The notes beneath the pieces are model-generated. The model made no database searches, had not been told where the DNA came from, and was given only the letters and a program-made list of their open reading frames with translations. Positions 33,763 through 39,680 of a stretch of DNA of 39,680 nucleotides are shown one piece after another. Every line of letters begins with the position of its first letter. The first letter of the stretch is position 1. Location: positions 1-39,680 of the forward strand of contig JADZEF010000283.1 in NCBI GenBank assembly GCA_020850695.1, read 5' to 3'. This DNA comes from Planctomycetaceae bacterium. Lineage in GTDB: Bacteria > Planctomycetota > Planctomycetia > Planctomycetales > Planctomycetaceae. Both the position numbers and the translations under genes were made by a program.

Positions 33763-35016
33763 CTACGCGATGCGGCGCTTCGCCGCGGGCATCGACGGTC
33801 CGGGTTGCGTGATCACGCGTGGAGCATCCACCGGCCGCGGTTTGCGCTTCCCGTGCAGTAGCGTTCCGATCGATGTGTATCGCACTCCCACCTGATAAAT
33901 CGCCAGGGTAATTCCGACCGTCGCGGCGGTCACCACGGCGAACTTCAGTTCCGCGGGCCAGCCCGTCCTCGCGACCGCAATCGCCGCGAGTCCGACAACC
34001 GGATGATGGGCGAGGTAGATCCAGAACGACGCTTCCGACAGGTAGGCCAGGCCCTTCGAGCATCGCGGGATATTCAGAAAGACTCCATAAAGGCCGAGCG
34101 ACATCGTGACGGCGAAAAATCCCGCGGCCATCGCAAAAGCAACGCGAGACACTTCCGCCAGCGTCGCCGATTGATGGGCATGGATCAGCGGCAGCATGAC
34201 GGCGAACGACACCGCAGCGGGAATCAGCCACCACCGTCCGAAACGACCGGCCGCCCGCGACCTCGCGTCATCGGAGTCGAGCCACACCCCCATCAGAAAA
34301 AAGAGCGTGGCGTGCAAAAACTTGGCGGGAACCGGCAGGAAGGAATGCTGGAACCCGACGACGATGTTCGGCTCCCACCACAACACGGCGGCGGTTGGAA
34401 CCACCCAGAGGAGAGGTGCGAAGAACTCGGCTGCGGCGGAGGGGCGTGGGAAGAATGTCCGCGGAACAGGATCGCCTTCGGTGACCGCTTGCCTACTCCG
34501 CCAGGCGGCCCACGCAGCCAGTCCAAGGCACAGCAGGTAAAGGTACTGCAGGAACCAGAGATGGCTCAGGCCGAAGAGATTCTTGTGGATCTCGGCCGGA
34601 AACTTCATCCGGCGGATGTGATTCCAGGTGCAGCGGCCGTCGAGCAGGAAGCCGAGCGACCAGACCCAGAAGTCAAGCGGCACTATCACGACGCAGCCGA
34701 AGGCGAGCGGAACGAGAATCCGCCGCGTGCGGTGCTTGAGGAAATCCTTCGGCCCGAGGTTTCGGCAGAGTCCGGCGGCGAACAAGCCGGCCAGCATCAG
34801 AAAGAGGGGCATGATGAACCCCTCGATCGCCCATCCAAGGGCGTCGATCAACGCACTGGGCCGAGGATCGTGCGTAGGCCACGCGAGGCCCGGCATCGGT
34901 TGCAGCAGATACGGCATCGCCGCGTGCAGCATGACGACCAGGATCGCCGAGATCCCTCTCAGCGCATCGAGGCCTTCGCGTCGCGCGGGGGCCGGGCTGA
35001 GCGTCGGCGGGCTCAT
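33763..35016 (-). CDS. Acyltransferase family 3 membrane protein
   Basis: The frame encodes 417 residues from ATG 35014-35016 (a GTG at 35025 gives three more residues). It contains LDALRGISAILVVMLHAAMP near the N-terminus, with the conserved Arg and His of the acyltransferase_3 family (PF01757). About ten hydrophobic segments follow. Such proteins transfer acetyl or other acyl groups to peptidoglycan, LPS, polysaccharides or osmoregulated glucans. No specific substrate can be deduced. It is convergent with ku (29 bp). Confidence 0.88.
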   Translation of the reverse strand: MSPPTLSPAPARREGLDALRGISAILVVMLHAAMPYLLQPMPGLAWPTHDPRPSALIDALGWAIEGFIMPLFLMLAGLFAAGLCRNLGPKDFLKHRTRRILVPLAFGCVVIVPLDFWVWSLGFLLDGRCTWNHIRRMKFPAEIHKNLFGLSHLWFLQYLYLLCLGLAAWAAWRSRQAVTEGDPVPRTFFPRPSAAAEFFAPLLWVVPTAAVLWWEPNIVVGFQHSFLPVPAKFLHATLFFLMGVWLDSDDARSRAAGRFGRWWLIPAAVSFAVMLPLIHAHQSATLAEVSRVAFAMAAGFFAVTMSLGLYGVFLNIPRCSKGLAYLSEASFWIYLAHHPVVGLAAIAVARTGWPAELKFAVVTAATVGITLAIYQVGVRYTSIGTLLHGKRKPRPVDAPRVITQPGPSMPAAKRRIA

Positions 35017-35044
35017 GGCATCCACTGCCTGCGGGAACGGACGG

Positions 35045-35857
35045 TCACTCGAAGGGGGCGTGTTCTAATCGATCAAGGAAGTCCGAGTCCATCCCGGCTT
35101 CAACCCGCGGACCGCGATGAAACGTGTCCCCCTTCGCCTTCGCCGGCCGCATGGGCCAGTGCAGATGCCCGGCGAATGCCTCCCAATCGCTCTGGCCGGC
35201 GCCTTTCAGCTTTCGCAGCCACTCGAGTCCGAAACGCACATGCTCGATTTCGTCTTCGTGGATACGCCGCATGACGGCCGCTCCCCGTTCGTCCCCTGCC
35301 GCGAGGAACGCCGCCTCAAACTCAATGGTGTGATCGAGGTTGGCGTTCTCGAAGGTGAGCGGAAGTCCCGCGAGGTAATCAAGGACGCTTTGGTAGCTGG
35401 TCGTCTGCTTCCAGATGTAACAGTTGACCGGGAGCGACCCAAAGGGCTGTCCCAGCGCCGCCGCCCTTTCCGCATGCATTCGCGTGTGCCGCTGTTCATC
35501 ATCAATGATGCGTGCGAGTCCTTCGCGGAACGCGGAGGGGGCATCGGGAAACGCGAGCAGCACGAAGGCCATTACTTCACAGGCCTGCAATTCGTGGTTG
35601 GCCATGATGTGATGGGCGATGGCACGCTTCTGCGGTTCGCGAAGGGCCTCGGCCCCCGGCATGCCGGGGGCGGTGCGCCGGGGGGCGAAGGGGAGATGGG
35701 CGGGCCGCCCCGGCACCTCAATGCGAACCGCGACTCCGGGGGCCGTGTCCACAAAGGGAGTGCGACACCGCCGCAGCTTGAGGTCGAGATCGTCGCTCAG
35801 CAGCACGGTTTCCGCGAAGTGCCTGATCTCGGTCGTTGAGGCGTCATCCAAGGACAT
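35045..35857 (-). CDS. DUF455 family ferritin-like protein
   Basis: This is 270 residues from ATG 35855-35857; the long upstream open frame is rejected because it would run over the tRNA. The central helical part includes HHIMANHELQACEVMAF, IIDDEQRHTRMHAERAAAL and IHEDEIEHVRFG. This gives several Glu and His residues spaced like a diiron ferritin-like four-helix bundle (DUF455/MiaE-type). Function in the family is not well established. It may be a hydroxylase or an iron-dependent oxidase. It is preceded on the opposite strand by tRNA-Glu. Confidence 0.85.
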   Translation of the reverse strand: MSLDDASTTEIRHFAETVLLSDDLDLKLRRCRTPFVDTAPGVAVRIEVPGRPAHLPFAPRRTAPGMPGAEALREPQKRAIAHHIMANHELQACEVMAFVLLAFPDAPSAFREGLARIIDDEQRHTRMHAERAAALGQPFGSLPVNCYIWKQTTSYQSVLDYLAGLPLTFENANLDHTIEFEAAFLAAGDERGAAVMRRIHEDEIEHVRFGLEWLRKLKGAGQSDWEAFAGHLHWPMRPAKAKGDTFHRGPRVEAGMDSDFLDRLEHAPFE

Positions 35858-36026
35858 GATTCGGAAAGGATTTGTAGAACGCGGCGAGCGCGGAAAACAG
35901 GGATCGCGGCCGGTCTCGATTTCCTCATGAGCCGGAATCGCGGCGACCGATTCATCATAGGCGACGCGTGCGGTCGCCGCAGTTGACACGATGTGGAGAA
36001 CGCGAGTAAAAAAGCACGCAGAAGTT

Positions 36027-36099
36027 GCCCCCATCGTCTAGAGGCCCAGGACTCCGGGTTCTCAGTCCGGCAACAGGGGTTCGAATCCCCTTGGGGGTA
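36027..36099 (+). tRNA. tRNA-Glu (CTC anticodon)
   Basis: All four arms can be drawn. The acceptor is GCCCCCA paired with TGGGGGT plus discriminator A; the D arm is near GTCTAGAGGCCCAGGAC; the anticodon loop is TTCTCAG giving CTC; the T arm is AGGGG-TTCGAAT-CCCCT. CCA is not encoded. The anticodon loop has the expected U33. Confidence 0.95.
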
Positions 36100-36102
36100 C
36101 TG

Positions 36103-36143
36103 AAAAGCCGCCGTCCTGCGAGTGCAGAACGGTGGCTTTTTTT
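36103..36143 (+). terminator. Intrinsic terminator of tRNA-Glu
   Basis: AAAAGCCGCCGT (36103-36114) pairs with ACGGTGGCTTTT (36129-36140), with an inner CTGC/GCAG, and continues as a run of seven T. One G-T pair is present. This is a strong rho-independent terminator. Confidence 0.88.
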
Positions 36144-36206
36144 GCGTCCAGTACCTGGGAGGGGTAAACTTCAGAGACCTTACTGTTCGAAAGCAGAGAT
36201 GCGCGA

Positions 36207-36923
36207 ATGTCGACAGAAGCCCCGGCAAGACCCTCCTCTGAAATTGACTCGGAGATTCCGCCACTCAGTGCGGGGGACCGTCTCAGTCTTGAAGAATTCG
36301 AGCGCCGTTACAACGCGATGCCCGGCATCAAGGCGGAACTCATCGAAGGGGTGGTCTACGTGGCTTCACCGGTCAGCAGCGGAGATCACGGAGTTCCGCA
36401 CTTCAGCGCCATCGGCTGGATGAGCCTGTACCAGATCCGCACGCCCGGCGTTGAAGGGGGAGACAATTCAACCATCAAGCTCGACCCGCGAAACATGCCG
36501 CAACCGGATGCATACCTCCGGATTTTGCCTGAGTTTGGTGGCCAGTCCGGCAACACCACGGATGGCAAGTACATCCATGGTGCGCCGGAGTTCGTCGCTG
36601 AGATCGCGGCAACTTCCGCCAACTATGATCTCTACGACAAGTTCCATTCGTACGAGCGGAACGGCGTTCGGGAGTACTTTGTCTGGCGCGTCTGGGACCG
36701 CGAAATTGACTGGTTCATCCTGCGAAACGGACGGTTCGAACGGAAGAGTGCGGGGACGGACGGAATCTTTCGAAGCGAAGTTCTGCCAGGACTCTGGCTG
36801 GATTACGCGGCCCTGATCGCCGGGAACATGCTCCGGGTTTCCGATGTGGCTCTCGCAGGAACTCAATCGCCCGAGCACGCGGCATTCGTCGAAAAGCTGA
36901 CATCGCATCGCCGTGCGACATAG
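36207..36923 (+). CDS. Uma2-family protein (DUF820, predicted endonuclease fold)
   Basis: The protein is 238 residues with the Uma2 core: LSLEEFERRYNAMP, KAELIEGVVYVASP, QPDAYLRI, PEFVAEIAATSANYD, and NGVREYFVWRVWDREIDWF. These match the PD-(D/E)xK-like restriction-endonuclease fold of PF05685 (Asp of PDAYL and Glu of AEIAATS as likely metal ligands). The family is widespread in cyanobacteria and planctomycetes and usually unassigned; any nuclease activity is inferred from fold only. Confidence 0.9.
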   Translation: MSTEAPARPSSEIDSEIPPLSAGDRLSLEEFERRYNAMPGIKAELIEGVVYVASPVSSGDHGVPHFSAIGWMSLYQIRTPGVEGGDNSTIKLDPRNMPQPDAYLRILPEFGGQSGNTTDGKYIHGAPEFVAEIAATSANYDLYDKFHSYERNGVREYFVWRVWDREIDWFILRNGRFERKSAGTDGIFRSEVLPGLWLDYAALIAGNMLRVSDVALAGTQSPEHAAFVEKLTSHRRAT

Positions 36924-36956
36924 CCCTGCCGGCAATCCCGATCAGCGGGCCTATTC

Positions 36957-37098
36957 GGCTTTGTCGGAAAACGCCGGAGACGGAGTTCCGATTCATTCGT
37001 AGCACGGGCACTCATGCCCGTGTGTGAGACGACTCTCAAGGGTTTCGCACGGGCATGAGTGCCCGTGCTACGTCCAGATCGAGTTTCCCGACAAAGCC
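36957..37098. repeat. Nested palindromic element
   Basis: Two inverted repeats are nested. The outer pair is 36957-36972 and 37083-37098, 16 bp with one mismatch (words GGCTTTGTCGG and CCGACAAAGCC). The inner pair is a perfect 25-bp inverted repeat, 36998-37022 and 37048-37072, with a 25-base loop. Each inner arm is itself built around CACGGGCA/TGCCCGTG. No coding capacity. REP/REPIN- or MITE-like. It ends 16 bp before the ftsY stop. Confidence 0.85.
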
Positions 37099-37114
37099 AG
37101 GAATCCACGATTTC

Positions 37115-38053
37115 TCATTCGGTGACCAGAGCCCGCGCAAAGCCCTCAGGATCGAAAACCTGAAGGTCGTCAATCCCTTCGCCGACGCCGACGTACTTCA
37201 CGGGAACACCCATCGTCTGGCGGACCGCGACGACGACGCCTCCCTTCGCCGTTCCATCGAGCTTCGTCAGAATGATGCCCGTGCATTGCACGAGATCCGA
37301 AAACGACTTGATCTGGCTCAGCGCGTTCTGACCCGTCGTCGCGTCGAGGACGATCAGGCTTTCGTGCGGGGCGCCCGGGACCTTGTTGGCGATGACGCGC
37401 TTGATCTTCCCCAACTGATCCATCAGGTTCTTCTGCGTCTGAAGCCGCCCGGCCGTATCGACGATGAGCACGTCGGCGTTCGTCGCCAGCAGCCGTTCGC
37501 AGCCTTTATGCGCCACGCTGGCCGGGTCGGCGGCGTTCTCGCCGCGGACGATCTCGCAGCCGATCCGCCCGGCCCACATCGCGAGCTGTTCGACCGCCGC
37601 CGCACGGAATGTATCGGCCGCCGCCAGCACCAGCGAGCGTCCCGACTGCTTGATCAGGTTCGACAGCTTGGCGATGGATGTCGTCTTGCCCGATCCATTC
37701 ACGCCCGACACGAGGATGACCGTCGGCCCCGAGCTGGCGAGCTGCAGCGGGGAAAGCGGATCGGCCGGGTCCCAGGCGACGCCATCCTTCCGCAGCAGTT
37801 GGACCAGCTTCGTGCGGACGGTCTCCCAGATTTCGTTCACAACAACTGTGCGTCCGCCATGCTTCTCGCGCAGCTCGGCGACGATGGCGTTCGCCGAGGC
37901 AACACCCATATCGGTGCGAATGAGCCGGGCTTCGAATTTCTCCAGGCATGCCTCGTCCAGAATGTCGCCCGACTTGAACAGGTCGCGGACATCGGTCTGA
38001 AGAATCTGCTTGGTCTTCTGAAGCCCCTGCTTCAGCTTGTCAAAAAGTCCCAT
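37115..38053 (-). CDS. ftsY: Signal recognition particle receptor FtsY
   Basis: This is 312 residues from ATG 38051-38053 (an upstream in-frame start would add a non-conserved stretch). The N domain helices (MGLFDKLKQGLQKTKQIL) lead directly into the GTPase G domain: GVNGSGKT at 117-124, DTAGR and TKLDGTAKGG downstream, and a C-terminal GVGEGIDDLQVFDPEGF signature. The acidic A domain of E. coli FtsY is missing, as in many bacteria. It docks SRP-ribosome complexes at the membrane. Confidence 0.97.
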   Translation of the reverse strand: MGLFDKLKQGLQKTKQILQTDVRDLFKSGDILDEACLEKFEARLIRTDMGVASANAIVAELREKHGGRTVVVNEIWETVRTKLVQLLRKDGVAWDPADPLSPLQLASSGPTVILVSGVNGSGKTTSIAKLSNLIKQSGRSLVLAAADTFRAAAVEQLAMWAGRIGCEIVRGENAADPASVAHKGCERLLATNADVLIVDTAGRLQTQKNLMDQLGKIKRVIANKVPGAPHESLIVLDATTGQNALSQIKSFSDLVQCTGIILTKLDGTAKGGVVVAVRQTMGVPVKYVGVGEGIDDLQVFDPEGFARALVTE

Positions 38054-38491
38054 GAGTGCTGGCTGCAATCTGCGATAAGTGAGGTTTGGCCGACGGCACG
38101 TGCACAATCATAGGTCGCCGCAAAAACCGCAACAAGCACGGCTTCTTCCGTTGTGGTCTTGCGGTGCATCCTTCCTTCGGTGGGATGGCAGAGGAACACC
38201 TCGATGGTGAATCGGCGGGGGATTCACGAGAGTTCGGAAGCACAGAGAAGGCCAGGTCGAAAGGCAGAAAACTTTCGACAGGAGCAAACAGAGGGAACAG
38301 AGAAGCACAGATCCAGAAGACGAAATTGCGGTCCGAGTGTCAGGATCCAAGTGCGGCACCCTTCGCTTGCCCTCTTCTCCGTTTCCTCTGTTTTCTCCTG
38401 TTAAATCTGCTTTCTTGCTTTCCGCCTTTCGCGACCGAGAGTGACTTGGAGGTGACAACAGTTCCGTTGAATCGTCGCAGCGAAGCAAACC
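38054..38491. other. Intergenic region with an inverted purine-rich repeat
   Basis: No gene is supported in this 438-bp gap. Bases 38278-38305 and 38374-38401 are inverted copies (28 bp, 3 mismatches) of a purine-rich motif of the ACAGGAG/AACAGAGG kind, which recurs in planctomycete intergenic DNA. Confidence 0.55.
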
Positions 38492-39680
38492 CTACGGCAC
38501 GACGCGCACCGTCAGCTTCGAAGGGGCATCGACCGCGTGATAGACGCGCTGCGTGGCCTTCTTGAAATCTTCAGGCGTGGCTTTGTAGATGTCGACGAAC
38601 GTCTGCGGGTTGCGATCGACCAGGGGAAACCAACTGCTCTGCACATGCACCATGATGCGGTGGCCCGTGCGGAATGCGTGGCAGACGTCCGGCAGCGTAA
38701 ACCGCACGCGCGCCGGCACGCCGGGCAGGAACGGTTCCGGCCTCTCGAAGCTGTTGCGGAACCGGCCGCGCATGACGTCTCCCCGGACCAGTTGCTGGTA
38801 GCCTCCCCTCCGCACGCCCTTCGGATTCTCTTTCGGATCCGGAAAGTCGTCCGGGTAGACGTCGATCACCTTGACGATCCAATCGCTGTCGGTCCCTGAC
38901 GTCGAGACCTGGAGATCCACATCGATGCCGCCGGTCAGAGTGACATCATTTTCAAGAACATCCGACTGATAGACGAGGACGTCGGTCCGGCGCGACGCAA
39001 ACCGCTGGTCGGCGGTCTTGTATTCCTTGGCCATGCCAATGTCCGTCCAATCGATGAAGGGAACCGGCCTGGAAGGATCGGCAATGTATTCATCGAATTC
39101 CAATGAAGTGCTGGTCGACTTCGCATCGGCAGAACCGTTCATCGTCAACTTGCCTCCGCTGCCCAGCGTCAGCGTCATTGGCTTGGCTTGGGCCGGCGGC
39201 CATGCGTCGTACTGCCGCCATTGGTTCGTCCCCGTCTCGAACACCCAGGCTTCCGGCAGCCTGCCGACATCCTTTCCCTTGAGATGGTGCTCGAAGAACG
39301 GAAACTCGATTTTCTCGCGATAGAAGTCGCCGGTCTTCGAGTTGAATGAGACATTCCCCAGAGCCAGGCCCGGGTCGCGTGACCACTGCCCGTGCCACCA
39401 CGGCCCCATCACGATGCGATTATTGGCCTTGGGAGTGGACGTCTTGATCTGCTTGTAGGTCTCGAGGGCCCCATACAGGTTCTCTGCATCGAACCACCCG
39501 CCGACCGTCATCACCGCGGGTTTGATGTTCTTGAGGTGCGGGCGGATGTTGCGGGCCTTCCAGAAGTCGTCGTAGTTGGGGTGCTGCATCACCTCGTTCC
39601 AGAAAGCGATCTTGTCCTGGAAGTGCTTCGTGTTGGCGTTGGGAAGCGGCCCCATGTTGAGGAAGAACTGGTAGCCGTCC
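38492..39680 (-). CDS. CocE/NonD-family hydrolase, C-terminal part (start outside window)
   Basis: On the minus strand the frame is open to the right window edge; the Met at 39655 is internal because the frame continues upstream as DGYQFFLN. The visible 396 residues contain the alpha/beta-hydrolase acid region MTVGGWFDAENLYG and the His-containing GPWWHGQW. A beta-jellyroll C-terminal domain of the X-Pro dipeptidyl-peptidase type follows (WRQYDAWPP through VDLQVSTSGTDSDW). The nucleophile Ser would lie outside the window. It is a serine esterase or peptidase with unknown substrate. Confidence 0.92.
   Translation of the reverse strand, partial: DGYQFFLNMGPLPNANTKHFQDKIAFWNEVMQHPNYDDFWKARNIRPHLKNIKPAVMTVGGWFDAENLYGALETYKQIKTSTPKANNRIVMGPWWHGQWSRDPGLALGNVSFNSKTGDFYREKIEFPFFEHHLKGKDVGRLPEAWVFETGTNQWRQYDAWPPAQAKPMTLTLGSGGKLTMNGSADAKSTSTSLEFDEYIADPSRPVPFIDWTDIGMAKEYKTADQRFASRRTDVLVYQSDVLENDVTLTGGIDVDLQVSTSGTDSDWIVKVIDVYPDDFPDPKENPKGVRRGGYQQLVRGDVMRGRFRNSFERPEPFLPGVPARVRFTLPDVCHAFRTGHRIMVHVQSSWFPLVDRNPQTFVDIYKATPEDFKKATQRVYHAVDAPSKLTVRVVP

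Noticed and set aside
1..39680. CRISPR arrays, rRNA genes, complete transposases and prophage genes
   Set aside because: Looked for regularly spaced repeats, rRNA-like sequence, DDE or Y1 transposase motifs and phage structural genes; none seen.

Overview
The window reads as a chromosomal segment of a high-GC planctomycete (Planctomycetales-like). The strongest pointers are a 1,021-residue secreted PVC-type dehydrogenase that ends in HEAT-like repeats and a CxxCH cytochrome domain, many small secreted c-type heme proteins, loosely packed single genes, an mraZ away from any dcw cluster, and many palindromic intergenic repeats. No species can be named from sequence alone.

Layout. 1-4.0 kb is a sparse, low-coding stretch: a protein tail, small zinc-knuckle or unknown proteins, a frameshifted HTH remnant and long gaps. 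4.0-6.8 kb holds a secreted cyclase-family hydrolase and a secreted beta-propeller-like protein. 6.84-10.6 kb is the most interesting block. A terminator-like hairpin is followed by a 23-bp palindrome closely resembling an NsrR operator, then an NsrR-like Rrf2 regulator with three cysteines. Three consecutive Tll0287-like (DUF3365) mono-heme c-type proteins and a 430-residue mono-heme secreted protein follow, all on one strand. This looks like a nitric-oxide or redox-responsive periplasmic heme regulon.

10.6-18.0 kb is on the minus strand: an alkaline-phosphatase-superfamily phosphodiesterase, argG, mtnA, a reverse transcriptase with both retron hallmarks (NAxxH and VTG), and a dicarboxylate/amino-acid symporter. 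The 418-bp gap upstream of the RT can fold into a retron-like msr/msd arrangement. 18.4-21.6 kb is a four-gene pseudopilin operon with ATGA overlaps; two otherwise unrelated pseudopilins share a C-terminal module. 21.8-28.0 kb carries a GNAT acetyltransferase, the PVC dehydrogenase, a cyclophilin lipoprotein, mraZ next to a large hairpin, and a UdgX gene broken by one base in a G7 run.

28.0-33.7 kb holds a MITE-like repeat, a small basic protein, an SDR, and a two-gene NHEJ system (three-domain LigD plus Ku). 33.7-39.7 kb holds an acyltransferase, a DUF455 ferritin-like protein, tRNA-Glu(CTC) with a strong terminator, a Uma2 protein, a nested palindromic element, ftsY, and a CocE/NonD hydrolase running off the right edge.
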